A stretch of 16,205 bases of DNA, taken from assembly GCA_013336205.1 (NCBI GenBank), contig JAAXUD010000009.1, positions 1-16,205 on the forward strand, read 5' to 3'. This DNA is from Lentimicrobium sp. (GTDB lineage: Bacteria > Bacteroidota > Bacteroidia > Bacteroidales > Lentimicrobiaceae). This document shows, piece by piece, positions 1 through 7,320 of the stretch. Each line of letters begins with the position of its first letter. The stretch's first letter is position 1. Under the pieces are notes generated by a model that did not search any database, was not told the origin of the DNA, and saw only the letters and a program-made list of their open reading frames with translations. A program made the translations under genes and the position numbers.

Positions 1-2203
1 GGTTAGCATCTGTTAACCCGGCCATTTTTTCACTGATTATCTGTGAGCCGAGGTTGGAAGTCATAATTATTATAGTGTTCCTGAAATCAGCGGTGCGTCC
101 TTTATTGTCGGTCAGCCGGCCTTCATCGAGCACCTGAAGCAGAATGTTGAACACATCCGGATGGGCTTTTTCGATTTCATCAAGCAATACGACGGAGTAA
201 GGTTTGCGCCTGACTTTTTCGGTCAGTTGACCACCTTCATCATAACCAACATAACCCGGAGGAGCGCCAATCAACCTTGATACAGCATGGCGTTCCTGGT
301 ATTCCGACATGTCAATTCTTACGATGGCGTTTTCGTCATTGAAAAGATATTCGGCCAGCGCTTTTGCCAGTTCAGTTTTGCCGACGCCGGTGGTGCCTAA
401 AAAAATAAATGAACCTATCGGCCTTTTTGCATCCTGCAGGCCAGCCCGGCTCCGCCTGATTGCATCGGCAATGGCTTCTATGGCTTCATCCTGGCCAATG
501 ACTCTTTTATGAAGTTCAGCCTCCAGTAACAGGAGTTTTTCGCGCTCGCTTTGTAACATCCGGCTAACGGGAATCCCGGTCCATCGTGATACGATATCGG
601 CAATCTCCTCAGCGCCAACCTCTTCTTTTATCAGTGGTGAATCTGACTGCAGCTGGTTCAGTTCTTCTTTCAGTGTCTGTAAACGCAGCTCGGAAGTTTT
701 AATATGCCCATACCTGATTTCAGCTACCTTGCCGTAATCTCCTTCGCGTTCTGCCTTTTCAGCCTCAAACCTGAATTGTTCTATGTCTTTTTTGCTTTGC
801 TGTATGCCGTCAACAATTTCTTTTTCGGCTTTCCATTTTGCCCTCAGTACATTGCGTTCCTCTGTTATGCCAGCCAATTCTTCACTGATACTTTTTACCC
901 TGTTGGAATCGCCTTCCCTTTTGATGGCGGCCCTCTCGATTTCAAGTTGCTTTATCCGTCTTTCAACTTCGTCAAGTTCTTCAGGAACTGAGTTTATTTC
1001 AAGCCTGAGCTTGGATGCGGCTTCATCAATCAGGTCGATGGCTTTATCCGGAAGGAACCTGTCGCTGATGTATCGCTGTGAAAGCTCCACTGCTGCGATG
1101 ATGGCATCGTCCTTTATCCGGACCTGGTGATGGGTTTCATAGCGTTCTTTCAGCCCCCTGAGTATAGAAATTGCACTCAATGTATCAGGCTCATCGATGA
1201 TTACAATCTGAAATCTGCGTTCCAGCGCTTTGTCTTTTTCAAAATACTTCTGGTATTCTTTCAGCGTGGTAGCTCCGATGGCCCTTAACTCACCGCGTGC
1301 CAGTGCCGGCTTCAGTATATTGGCTGCATCCATGGCGCCCTCGCCGCCACCAGCTCCAACCAGTGTGTGAATCTCATCTATAAAAAGTACAACCTCACCA
1401 TCCGATTCAATCACTTCTCGGACTACACTTTTTAACCTTTCTTCAAATTCACCCTTGTATTTGGCTCCTGCAATCAGGGCGCCCATATCGAGTGAAAAGA
1501 TTTGTTTCGATTTAAGATTTTCCGGAACATCGCCATTAATAATTCTGTGGGCAAGACCTTCCGCAATAGCAGTCTTTCCTACACCCGGCTCTCCGATAAG
1601 TATAGGATTGTTTTTTGTTCTGCGGGTCAGGATTTGCAGTACGCGGCGTATTTCTTCATCCCGGCCGATAACCGGATCAAGTTTGCCGGCCCGGGCCAGC
1701 TCGTTCAGGTTACGTGCATACCTGTTCAGCGCATTCCAGGTATCGTCTGAAGAGGCGGTATTTGCTTTGGCTCCTTTACGCATTTCCTTGATGGATGCTT
1801 TCAACTCTTTTTCAGTAAGACCTGCATTTTTCAGGATAGAAGAAACCTTACCTCCGGCGACAAGCAGCCCGTAAAGCAAATGCTCGGCAGTAACATATTC
1901 ATCACCTGTTTCCCTGGCAAAGGTGGTGGCACTGGTTAATACGTTTGATGACTGATCACTGAAAAAGTGTTCGCCTCCTTTCACTTTAGGCAGGGTTTTT
2001 AATTCTGCTTTCAGTATGGTGTCGATCAGTGATGGATCGATTCCCGATTTACGCAAAAGAAATGATCCTGCATTTTCATCAGTAGAAAGCAGACTGATTA
2101 GCAGGTGGACAGGCTCTATTGATTGGTGGTCAAGGCTTATGGCCAGCTCCTGAGCCTGCTGTATTGCCTGTTGCGACTTTATTGTGAAATTATTTAAATT
2201 CAT
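1..2203 (-). CDS. clpB: ATP-dependent disaggregase ClpB (C-terminal part beyond window)
   Basis: Hsp100 AAA+ chaperone that, with DnaK/DnaJ/GrpE, threads aggregated proteins through its hexameric pore in the cytoplasm. About 734 N-terminal residues are visible; a full ClpB is about 860, so some 130 residues lie left of base 1. Reading leftward from ATG 2203-2201, there is the double Clp N-domain (from [20 protein letters not shown]), NBD1 with Walker A GEPGVGKT (bases 1571-1594) and Walker [10 protein letters not shown], a long charged middle coiled coil (roughly bases 750-1050) that separates ClpB from ClpA/ClpC, and NBD2 with Walker A GTTGVGKT (bases 374-397; the usual second residue is Pro). 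The pore-loop/VGYDEGG and [14 protein letters not shown] segments of NBD2 follow. AAGGAAGG lies about 9 nt before the ATG. It is divergent from ppa, and paired palindromes upstream may control it. Identity is very secure. Confidence 0.97.
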   Translation of the reverse strand, partial: MNLNNFTIKSQQAIQQAQELAISLDHQSIEPVHLLISLLSTDENAGSFLLRKSGIDPSLIDTILKAELKTLPKVKGGEHFFSDQSSNVLTSATTFARETGDEYVTAEHLLYGLLVAGGKVSSILKNAGLTEKELKASIKEMRKGAKANTASSDDTWNALNRYARNLNELARAGKLDPVIGRDEEIRRVLQILTRRTKNNPILIGEPGVGKTAIAEGLAHRIINGDVPENLKSKQIFSLDMGALIAGAKYKGEFEERLKSVVREVIESDGEVVLFIDEIHTLVGAGGGEGAMDAANILKPALARGELRAIGATTLKEYQKYFEKDKALERRFQIVIIDEPDTLSAISILRGLKERYETHHQVRIKDDAIIAAVELSQRYISDRFLPDKAIDLIDEAASKLRLEINSVPEELDEVERRIKQLEIERAAIKREGDSNRVKSISEELAGITEERNVLRAKWKAEKEIVDGIQQSKKDIEQFRFEAEKAEREGDYGKVAEIRYGHIKTSELRLQTLKEELNQLQSDSPLIKEEVGAEEIADIVSRWTGIPVSRMLQSEREKLLLLEAELHKRVIGQDEAIEAIADAIRRSRAGLQDAKRPIGSFIFLGTTGVGKTELAKALAEYLFNDENAIVRIDMSEYQERHAVSRLIGAPPGYVGYDEGGQLTEKVRRKPYSVVLLDEIEKAHPDVFNILLQVLDEGRLTDNKGRTADFRNTIIIMTSNLGSQIISEKMAGLTDAN

Positions 2204-2281
2204 GGGTTTAACCTTCCTTTTAATACTGGTTAATCAGGTGCTTTGCAAAATGCCTGCCACGAAAAAAAACAGGATAATATC

Positions 2282-2326
2282 TGTCATAATGACATATATT
2301 TAATAGGTCAGGGTGTCATTATGACT
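2282..2326. promoter_or_regulatory. Paired 13-bp palindromes between clpB and ppa (candidate operator)
   Basis: TGTCATAATGACA at 2282-2294 is a perfect palindrome with 6-bp arms around one central base. A second copy, TGTCATTATGACT, at 2314-2326 differs from the reverse complement of the first only at its last base. The centres (2288 and 2320) are 32 bp apart, about three helical turns, so dimers bound to both would sit on the same face. The pair lies 79-123 bp upstream of the clpB start and 91-135 bp upstream of the ppa start. Spacing and symmetry suggest a binding site for a dimeric regulator, perhaps of the heat-shock response given clpB. The sequence is not the CIRCE element of HrcA. The regulator is unknown. 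Confidence 0.5.
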
Positions 2327-2345
2327 CAGTTACTTTTTGCTGGTT

Positions 2346-2380
2346 TTGTGCATATATTATCAAAAGTCCTGTTACCTTTG
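2346..2380 (+). promoter_or_regulatory. Probable Bacteroidota-type promoter of ppa
   Basis: TACCTTTG at 2373-2380 matches the Bacteroidota -7 consensus TAnnTTTG exactly. A TTTG at 2345-2348 is the best -33 candidate, although the 24-nt gap is slightly long for this class. Transcription would start near 2386, leaving a leader of about 30 nt before the ppa ATG at 2417. Confidence 0.5.
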
Positions 2381-2416
2381 TGTTTTCAAATTCAGCGCAT
2401 TTATAAATTGTAATTT

Positions 2417-3088
2417 ATGGCAAACAGATTAATGGATCCCATTGGCCGATTGATGGGATTAAGGTATAAGTCTCACCCCTGGCATGGTGTTGATATTGGA
2501 GTTGATGCACCAAAAGTGCTGACTTGTTTCGTTGAGATGGTTACAACGGACACTGTAAAGTATGAAGTTGACAAAGTGTCCGGTTATCTGAAGATTGATC
2601 GTCCTCAGAAGTATTCAAATGTTTCACCAGCCCTCTATGGCTTCATTCCTCAGACATTGTGTTCGAAGAAAGTAGGTGAATTTGCTGCATCCAAGTCAGG
2701 TCGCGCTGATATTGTCGGAGATGGCGACCCGCTTGATATCTGTATTCTTGCTGAAAAAAGTATTTCACACGGTGATATTCTGGTTCAGGCCATTCCCATC
2801 GGAGGCTTCAGAATGATAGACGGCAATCAGGCAGATGATAAAATAATCGCGGTTTTGAAAAACGATGCCTTGTATGGCGATTATACTGATTTTCAGCAAT
2901 TACCACCACTGGTAGTTAACCGTTTAAAGCACTATTTCCTGACATACAAAGATCTGCCCGGAAATGAGCGCGACTGCGAAATTACCCACACATACGGTCC
3001 GGACGAAGCCTATATAGTAATAGAAGCATCGATGGAGGATTACCGTCAGAAATTTGAGAACCTTGATACACTTCTTTCTGAGGTTTGA
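2417..3088 (+). CDS. ppa: Inorganic pyrophosphatase (family I, soluble)
   Basis: Hydrolyses pyrophosphate to two phosphates in the cytoplasm, pulling biosynthetic reactions (nucleic acid, tRNA charging) forward. The 223-residue protein contains the family I signature DGDPLDI at about residues 101-107, whose Asp residues bind the Mg2+ ions. Just before it is the substrate region with YGFIPQT, where Tyr and the following residues are typical. The second acidic segment, DGNQADDKIIAV, supplies further metal ligands. The C-terminal half matches the somewhat longer form found in Bacteroidota and some eukaryote-like PPases rather than the 175-residue E. coli type. The ATG at 2417 is the only sensible start, and no clear Shine-Dalgarno is present, as usual in this phylum. 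It is monocistronic by appearance: an exact -7 box upstream and a hairpin terminator 22 nt after the stop. Confidence 0.96.
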   Translation: MANRLMDPIGRLMGLRYKSHPWHGVDIGVDAPKVLTCFVEMVTTDTVKYEVDKVSGYLKIDRPQKYSNVSPALYGFIPQTLCSKKVGEFAASKSGRADIVGDGDPLDICILAEKSISHGDILVQAIPIGGFRMIDGNQADDKIIAVLKNDALYGDYTDFQQLPPLVVNRLKHYFLTYKDLPGNERDCEITHTYGPDEAYIVIEASMEDYRQKFENLDTLLSEV

Positions 3089-3110
3089 TGTGATAACATG
3101 TATATGCTTT

Positions 3111-3139
3111 AAGCCCGTTTTAACCCGGGCTTTTTTTTT
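3111..3139 (+). terminator. Rho-independent terminator after ppa
   Basis: AAGCCCG at 3111-3117 pairs perfectly with CGGGCTT at 3126-3132 across an 8-nt loop. The distal arm runs into an uninterrupted T tract (3131-3139). This is a textbook intrinsic terminator for ppa. Confidence 0.9.
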
Positions 3140-3162
3140 ATTGTCAGATTCAAAGTTAATAA

Positions 3163-3540
3163 ATGTCAGAATTAAGACCTAAGAAAACCCTTGTAATAGG
3201 TGCCAGTCCTAATCCGGATCGTTATTCAAACATCTGTATCAATGACCTGGTTTTCTGTAATTATCCTGTGGTGGCAATTGGTCTTCGTGAAGGTGAAGTG
3301 GCCGGCATCAGGATTCAAAAGGGATATCCGCTATTTGAAGATGTTCATACCGTGACCCTTTACCTCGGGCCTCAGAATCAGGAACTTTATGTTGATTATA
3401 TTCTTGATGTTATCAAGCCAAGGCGTATTATTTTCAATCCCGGCACCTATAATCCGGATTTTGCAGAAAGAGCCAGGCAGCAGGGTATTATAGTTGACAG
3501 TAAGTGCACACTGCTGATGCTTTCCGGCGGCTATTATTAA
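3163..3540 (+). CDS. CoA-binding domain protein (YccU-like)
   Basis: Small 125-residue stand-alone CoA-binding Rossmann-like domain, of the family that includes E. coli YccU and the N-terminal domain of succinyl-CoA ligases. The opening KKTLVIGASPNPDRYSN (residues about 7-23) is the family's nucleotide-binding loop, followed by LVFCNYPVVAIG and a VTLYLGPQNQ strand. The C-terminal NPGTYNPDFAERARQQGI and the late SKCTLLML segment complete the fold. No catalytic partner is nearby, so the cellular role cannot be stated; CoA or nucleotide binding is the family expectation. It starts 23 nt after the ppa terminator, so it either has a promoter overlapping that terminator or relies on read-through. 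A 106-codon ORF on the opposite strand is a shadow. Confidence 0.85.
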   Translation: MSELRPKKTLVIGASPNPDRYSNICINDLVFCNYPVVAIGLREGEVAGIRIQKGYPLFEDVHTVTLYLGPQNQELYVDYILDVIKPRRIIFNPGTYNPDFAERARQQGIIVDSKCTLLMLSGGYY

Positions 3541-3597
3541 TTTTAATTTTTCATACAGACCAGATAAGAAATCCTCTCTTTTTCCGTTATCAGGCTG

Positions 3598-3624
3598 TTG
3601 AAAGGATAAATTTCTGTAATTTAG
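3598..3624 (+). promoter_or_regulatory. Possible promoter of the T9SS-sorted protein gene
   Basis: TAATTTAG at 3617-3624 matches seven of eight positions of TAnnTTTG and is followed by CACC, a frequent start-site context in this phylum. A TTG at 3598-3600 lies 16 nt upstream. The predicted leader is about 50 nt to the ATG at 3683. Confidence 0.4.
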
Positions 3625-3682
3625 CACCCTTATTATAATCCGGCAATTCATTTGTATTGCTTAAAAATATTACCCGCCAGGC

Positions 3683-4960
3683 ATGAGCAAGCGTTTCCCA
3701 AAAATATTTACAACTTTTATTGGTGTATTAATCATTCTCACGACTTGCATTCAATCTGCTCATTCCCAGGATGCTTCCACTGGTATTCAGGGCGGACTGC
3801 TATGTCCGGACAACGAATTTATAAGCCCGGTTTTGGTGACAGGTCTTCAGGACATAGACTCAATTTCACTTACGTTGAATTTCCCGGCTCAGACACTTAC
3901 TTTTCTGAGTTACCGACAGATTAACCCTATGCTCCTGACAGGATTTATCACGATTACCGGCCAACCGGGTCAGGTTATGATTACCTGGCATTCTGCTGCT
4001 CCGGTTAGTATAGCAGAAGGTAAAATCTGCGATCTCATATTTGAAACAGGCCATGAACCTGGCTCATTTACCTGGGACGAGGCTGTTTGCTACTATCACA
4101 AATCAGATGGAACTGAACTTGAGTCGGTATATGTTGGCAGTGAGGTTACTTTTTTTCCATCCCTTTCGGTGGTTATAGAGGAAATCGATAAAACATGCGC
4201 CGGACAATGCGAAGCCAATGTAGCTGCTTTTGTAAGCGGTGGTACAAAACCTTATGAATACCTGTGGAACGGACTTACGGAACCTTTTGACAGTATCAAA
4301 ACCAAGGCATGTGGTGGTTTTAATAATTTAAAAATTACTGATTTTAATGGCTGTGTGCTTGATACAAACTTTATTGTTTCTGAATTGCCAGCTACCAAAA
4401 TTGAGGTAGAGTTCAATCCGGATACAGTTTATATGCAAAATCCTATAGTTATATTTTCATTTTCTGAAGAACTCAGCATCGTGGAATGGGCCTGGGATTT
4501 TGGTGATGGAACAGAAAAGTCGCGGGAAAGAAATCCGGTACACCTCTACGCCAGTGCTCAGACGCCTGATCTGGAATCATACATGGTCACCCTGGTTGCC
4601 ATTAACGAACAGGGATGTGACACCACGATCGTCATAGAAATCCCGGTTGCTGAGGTTGAGCTTTTTATCCCCAATGTATTTACGCCGCCAACCGACCCTA
4701 ACGGCTTTTTCAGAATAGCAAAGAAAAATGACGGATCATCCTCAGGAAGTGAATATATTCCGATCCAATTTGAATACCAGCGGATGGAACTTATTGTGCT
4801 CGACCGCTGGGGACGAAAAGTATATGATGACGGTGACTATAAGAATGACTGGGATGGTGACAACCTGCCCGATGGTACTTATTATTACAAACTGAACACC
4901 TTTGGCTATTTTCAGGATAAATCCTACACCGGAGCAGTCACAATTATCAGAGAGAAATAG
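3683..4960 (+). CDS. Secreted multidomain protein: cohesin-like, SprB-like repeat, PKD, T9SS type B sorting domain
   Basis: A 425-residue exported protein, probably delivered to the cell surface by the type IX system. Residues 1-28 form a Sec signal peptide (basic MSKRFPK, hydrophobic core, likely cleavage after SAHS). Residues about 35-155 look like a cohesin-type beta-sandwich (DSISLTLNFPAQTLTF, then ICDLIFE). Residues about 165-233 resemble a SprB repeat (CAGQCEANVAAFVSGGTKPY, YLWNG, then FNGC). A PKD domain at about 240-323 carries WDFGDG near residue 272. The last 100 residues, from LFIPNVFTPP through LDRWGRKVYD, NDWDGDNLPDGTYYY and YTGAVTIIR, are the gliding-motility-type (type B) C-terminal sorting domain. 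No enzyme motif is seen; adhesion or matrix binding is inferred from the domains. Of the upstream starts, 3683 is preferred because it gives a complete signal peptide. Confidence 0.85.
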   Translation: MSKRFPKIFTTFIGVLIILTTCIQSAHSQDASTGIQGGLLCPDNEFISPVLVTGLQDIDSISLTLNFPAQTLTFLSYRQINPMLLTGFITITGQPGQVMITWHSAAPVSIAEGKICDLIFETGHEPGSFTWDEAVCYYHKSDGTELESVYVGSEVTFFPSLSVVIEEIDKTCAGQCEANVAAFVSGGTKPYEYLWNGLTEPFDSIKTKACGGFNNLKITDFNGCVLDTNFIVSELPATKIEVEFNPDTVYMQNPIVIFSFSEELSIVEWAWDFGDGTEKSRERNPVHLYASAQTPDLESYMVTLVAINEQGCDTTIVIEIPVAEVELFIPNVFTPPTDPNGFFRIAKKNDGSSSGSEYIPIQFEYQRMELIVLDRWGRKVYDDGDYKNDWDGDNLPDGTYYYKLNTFGYFQDKSYTGAVTIIREK

Positions 4961-5003
4961 TATTATATAAGTAGGAGACTGTTTAAATCTTAATTCAATT
5001 TTC

Positions 5004-5028
5004 AATTGGCCCGTCCTTTAGGGCGGGC
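5004..5028 (+). repeat. REP-like hairpin, left copy
   Basis: A GC-rich short palindrome: GCCCGTCC at 5009-5016 pairs with GGGCGGGC at 5021-5028, with one G-T wobble, around a 4-nt loop. It is preceded by AATTG. The same 24-bp unit occurs in reverse orientation at 5132-5155 with no mismatch. The single asymmetry (wobble on one strand, C/A mismatch on the other) gives the unit an orientation, as is usual for REP sequences handled by REP-associated Y1 transposases. Confidence 0.65.
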
Positions 5029-5053
5029 ATAGTTAGAAACAATATACCCAGGG

Positions 5054-5108
5054 GCAAAATCCTGAAAAATTTGTAGATTCATGATAAATTTTTCAGGATT
5101 TTGCTTTT
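5054..5108 (+). terminator. Long inner hairpin, probable terminator for the rightward gene
   Basis: GCAAAATCCTGAAAAATTT (5054-5072) pairs over 19 bp with 5086-5104 around a 13-nt loop. The rightward transcript reads TTTT directly after the stem (5105-5108), fitting termination of the secreted-protein gene that ends at 4960. In the leftward direction no T tract follows, so for the hydrogenase operon this would stop transcripts only weakly or protect 3' ends. Confidence 0.5.
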
Positions 5109-5131
5109 ATCCATGTAATTTTTATTCAAAA

Positions 5132-5155
5132 CCCGCCCTAAAGGACGGGCCAATT
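5132..5155 (-). repeat. REP-like hairpin, right copy (inverted)
   Basis: Exact reverse complement of 5004-5027, including the AATT flank. It can fold locally (CCCG/CGGG outer arm, CC/GG inner arm, one C/A mismatch) or pair over its full length with the left copy, extruding the inner hairpin. Confidence 0.65.
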
Positions 5156-5194
5156 CATCGGATTTAACAATATTTAAACAGTCTCTAACTCTTT

Positions 5195-5464
5195 TTAATG
5201 ACTGTTTCTGTTGAAGTCCATTCTGTTTACTTCAATTTTTTCGATTTTCCTCAGCGCTGTTTCAAGCCTGTCCCATTCAGTGGTATCGCCTGATAGTTCT
5301 ATCAGAATCAAGCCTCCGGAGCCACAGTGTCCTTCATCTTCATTGTCATTTATGCCAAGCCTGGTTCTGATGGAGCAACCATATTGCGTAAGTACTTTCT
5401 GAACTTCAGCAGCCACTTCTTTTCTGTCGCTGACATTTATTCCTAAAATTCTTGTGTTTGCCAT
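5195..5464 (-). CDS. TM1266-type iron-only hydrogenase system putative regulator, copy 2
   Basis: An 89-residue protein of the small ACT/NikR-C-like family annotated as 'iron-only hydrogenase system regulator' (TM1266 type), usually encoded beside hydE, hydF or hydG. The visible fold pattern is RILGINVSDRKEVAAEVQKV, then CSIRTRLGIND, then a glycine-rich turn HCGSGGLILIELSGD, and a final EWDRLETALRKI helix with a closing strand. Biochemical function is not established for the family. The ATG at 5464 is chosen because MANTRILGI aligns with the neighbouring paralog's MKETRIIGL; a longer reading to 5539 would overlap that paralog's coding end. It is the last gene of the leftward series, 13 nt after its paralog. 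Cys47 in the turn is shared with the paralog. Confidence 0.8.
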   Translation of the reverse strand: MANTRILGINVSDRKEVAAEVQKVLTQYGCSIRTRLGINDNEDEGHCGSGGLILIELSGDTTEWDRLETALRKIEKIEVNRMDFNRNSH

Positions 5465-5477
5465 ATTGCTTTGACTG

Positions 5478-5735
5478 TTAATAGGTGAATGACATTTTCT
5501 GCATTTCAACACCGCCAATTGACGAAATTTCAGCTTCAAACGCCTGCCATTCCAGTGGACTTCCGGAAAGCTGAAGAATCACCACTCCTGTGCGGCTGCA
5601 TGTATTCTCATTCAACTCATGAAATCCGAGCCGGGATTTAATAAGGTGAGCATATTTGCTGAGTGTTAACTGGGTTCGTCCGGCTTCTTTTATTCTGTCG
5701 CGAATCAACAGGCCGATAATCCTGGTTTCTTTCAT
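5478..5735 (-). CDS. TM1266-type iron-only hydrogenase system putative regulator, copy 1
   Basis: An 85-residue paralog of the next gene downstream: both begin M-x-x-TRI(I/L)G, have SRLGF/TRLGI at about residues 34-38, a turn with one Cys (Cys46 here), and VVILQLSG/LILIELSG followed by an amphipathic helix. The pair therefore arose by an old tandem duplication, now strongly diverged. In the family the protein is predicted to be a small ligand-binding or regulatory dimer linked to [FeFe]-hydrogenase maturation; nothing in the sequence shows DNA binding. It lies 25 nt after hydG and is probably cotranscribed. The assignment is weaker than for the 5195-5464 protein, because the glycine-rich turn is reduced to CSRTG. 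Confidence 0.7.
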   Translation of the reverse strand: MKETRIIGLLIRDRIKEAGRTQLTLSKYAHLIKSRLGFHELNENTCSRTGVVILQLSGSPLEWQAFEAEISSIGGVEMQKMSFTY

Positions 5736-5760
5736 TAGAGTGTTGATTTAGGAAACATAT

Positions 5761-7197
5761 TTAAAAATAAAGGTCGCGTTCTCCGGATTGCACCCGAAGC
5801 AGCCGGATTCTTAATTCATTGATGTCAACCGAGTCTTCATGCTCCTGAAGGTCATTCAGATTCTTTTCAATAACTTCCCAGCCCTTTATCTTTGTATCGG
5901 CAGGGGCGTAATCCTCCAGGTATTCCGCAAGTGTCAGCATAGCATTCGGAGAACAGAATCTTTTAATAAAACCCGGTACGGAAAACTCCATAAAGTGCTC
6001 TCCGGTTCTACCACGGCGGTAGCAGGCTGTGCAAAAAGAAGGAAGGAAGTCGTTACTAACAAGTTCATCCACAATCTCATTTAACGATCGGTTGTCATTA
6101 ATCTGGAATTGCTCCCGGTTGAGATCCTGTTCTTCATTAACAGTACCGGAATAGGAGCCCAGCTCAAGTTTTGTACCGCCATCAATTTGTGAAACACCGA
6201 ATTGAATAACCTCATGACGGAGTTTGGCGTTTTCGCGGGCAGTCAGTATCATGCCAGTGTAAGGGACTGCAAGCCTCAGAATTGCAACCAGCCTTGCAAA
6301 ATCAGCGTCACTAACGGTATAATCGGCGCCCAGGTCGAGCTTTGAAGCATTTTGAATACGGGGAAATGAGATGGTGTGCGGGCCAACATGATAACAGGCT
6401 TCCAGGTGGTTTGTGTGTCTCACAAGTCCCATTACCTCATACCGCCAGTCGTACAAACCGAAAAGTGCGCCAATGCCAACATCATCGATCCCTGCTTCCT
6501 GGGCACGGTCCAGCCCGGTGAGGCGATAGTCAAAATCGCGTTTTTTACCACCCAGGTGATATGTTTTGTAGGCTTCCGGGTGATATGTTTCCTGGAATAT
6601 CTGGTAGGTACCGATACCTGCCGCTTTCACAGTCCTGAATCCTTCTATTTCCAAAGGCGCTGCATTGATGTTGACGCGCCTGATTTCGCCGGGGCCTTTT
6701 TTTACTCCGTAAACAATATTAACCGTATGTGCGATAAATTCAGGCGAGTACTCCGGATGCTCACCGTAAACCAATATCAGGCGCTTTTGACCGTTGTCTT
6801 CCAGTGCTTCGACCTCGTGTATAAGCTCCTGGTCTTCAAGTGTTTTCCGGATTGCCTCTTTATTAGATACACGAAAACCGCAATATTTGCAATTATTGGT
6901 GCATTTATTCCCAACATATAAGGGCGCAAACAGAACAATCCGGTTGCCGTAAACACGTTTCTTGAGTTCACGGGCACCTTCCTTAATCTCTTCAATTAAC
7001 TCAGGGTCATTTGCATTTATCAGTATTGCAGTTTCCTGCAAGCTAAGCCTTTTCTTATCGAGCGACTTGGCAATAACTGCACGAACCGACTCTTTGTCAG
7101 AAATTGTATTATTTATGTAATCCCATAATTCCGCAGGATCAATAAAAGGTTTCATCCGTTGGTCAGGAATACTGCATTTTTCAGGAGTGAAGATCAT
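5761..7197 (-). CDS. hydG: [FeFe]-hydrogenase H-cluster radical SAM maturase HydG
   Basis: Radical SAM tyrosine lyase that splits tyrosine to p-cresol and dehydroglycine and yields the CO and CN- ligands of the H-cluster. The 478-residue protein has the radical-SAM CxxxCxxC motif in NKCTNNCKYCGF (Cys99, 103, 106), placed in a TIM-barrel opening RIVLFAPLYVGNKC. The HydG-specific C-terminal motif CX2CX22C is exact (Cys389, Cys392, Cys415) and binds the auxiliary [4Fe-4S]/Fe-Cys site; it is absent from ThiH and distinguishes this protein from that homolog. Length is typical. The start at 7197 has no Shine-Dalgarno; Met15 (base 7155) is an alternative. A 123-nt gap upstream carries a possible promoter, so hydG and the two small genes after it may form their own unit. 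The partner maturases hydE and hydF are not in the window. Confidence 0.97.
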   Translation of the reverse strand: MIFTPEKCSIPDQRMKPFIDPAELWDYINNTISDKESVRAVIAKSLDKKRLSLQETAILINANDPELIEEIKEGARELKKRVYGNRIVLFAPLYVGNKCTNNCKYCGFRVSNKEAIRKTLEDQELIHEVEALEDNGQKRLILVYGEHPEYSPEFIAHTVNIVYGVKKGPGEIRRVNINAAPLEIEGFRTVKAAGIGTYQIFQETYHPEAYKTYHLGGKKRDFDYRLTGLDRAQEAGIDDVGIGALFGLYDWRYEVMGLVRHTNHLEACYHVGPHTISFPRIQNASKLDLGADYTVSDADFARLVAILRLAVPYTGMILTARENAKLRHEVIQFGVSQIDGGTKLELGSYSGTVNEEQDLNREQFQINDNRSLNEIVDELVSNDFLPSFCTACYRRGRTGEHFMEFSVPGFIKRFCSPNAMLTLAEYLEDYAPADTKIKGWEVIEKNLNDLQEHEDSVDINELRIRLLRVQSGERDLYF

Positions 7198-7241
7198 TAT
7201 ATGCTGATATTTAGTAAGTTAAGATTGAGTAGATTTAAGTA

Positions 7242-7249
7242 CAAAATTA
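7242..7249 (-). promoter_or_regulatory. Possible -7 element upstream of hydG
   Basis: On the minus strand TAATTTTG matches TAnnTTTG exactly, with the predicted start about 40 nt before the hydG ATG. No good TTG is found at the expected -33 distance. It sits in the largest gap (7198-7320) of the leftward gene series, where I see no other structure. Confidence 0.35.
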
Positions 7250-7320
7250 CTATAATCGAGGACTTATTCCTATTATTCCGGGTTCAGTTTTTGGTTAAAA
7301 TTCGCTTTTTGGAAAAGTTT

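Larger units (their letters stand above)
4975..5185. repeat. Nested 211-bp palindromic element (MITE/REPIN-like)
   Basis: This holds almost all of the gene-free stretch between two convergent genes. Three perfect inverted-repeat blocks share one centre near base 5080. The outer block is GAGACTGTTTAAAT at 4975-4988 against its complement at 5172-5185 (14 bp). The middle block is a 24-bp pair at 5004-5027 and 5132-5155. The inner block is a 19-bp pair at 5054-5072 and 5086-5104. The outer block looks like transposon terminal inverted repeats, and the middle pair resembles REP sequences in REPIN (inverted doublet) arrangement. There is no ORF inside, so if mobile it is non-autonomous. A target duplication is not convincing: the left flank reads TAG and the right flank TAA, so at best TA. 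Confidence 0.75.

Noticed and set aside
3331..3651. 106-codon ORF on the minus strand overlapping the CoA-binding protein gene
   Set aside because: It lies antisense to a recognisable protein and its translation shows no family features.
3652..3924. Alternative upstream 90-codon ORF over the start of the secreted-protein gene
   Set aside because: It is in another frame from the signal-peptide protein and gives no recognisable sequence.
4971..5190. Integron attC site or CRISPR repeat as explanation of the palindromes
   Set aside because: There are no R'/R'' core boxes in the right arrangement and no repeated spacer pattern; the symmetry is inverted, not direct.
5195..5539. N-terminally longer version of the second TM1266-type protein
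   Set aside because: The extra 25 residues overlap the paralog's coding sequence and have no counterpart in it; the ATG at 5464 aligns with the paralog's start.
6376..6921. 181-codon plus-strand ORF within hydG
   Set aside because: It is antisense to a conserved enzyme and its translation resembles nothing.
5761..7197. ThiH (thiamine tyrosine lyase) instead of HydG
   Set aside because: The C-terminal CX2CX22C motif and the hydrogenase context are specific to HydG.
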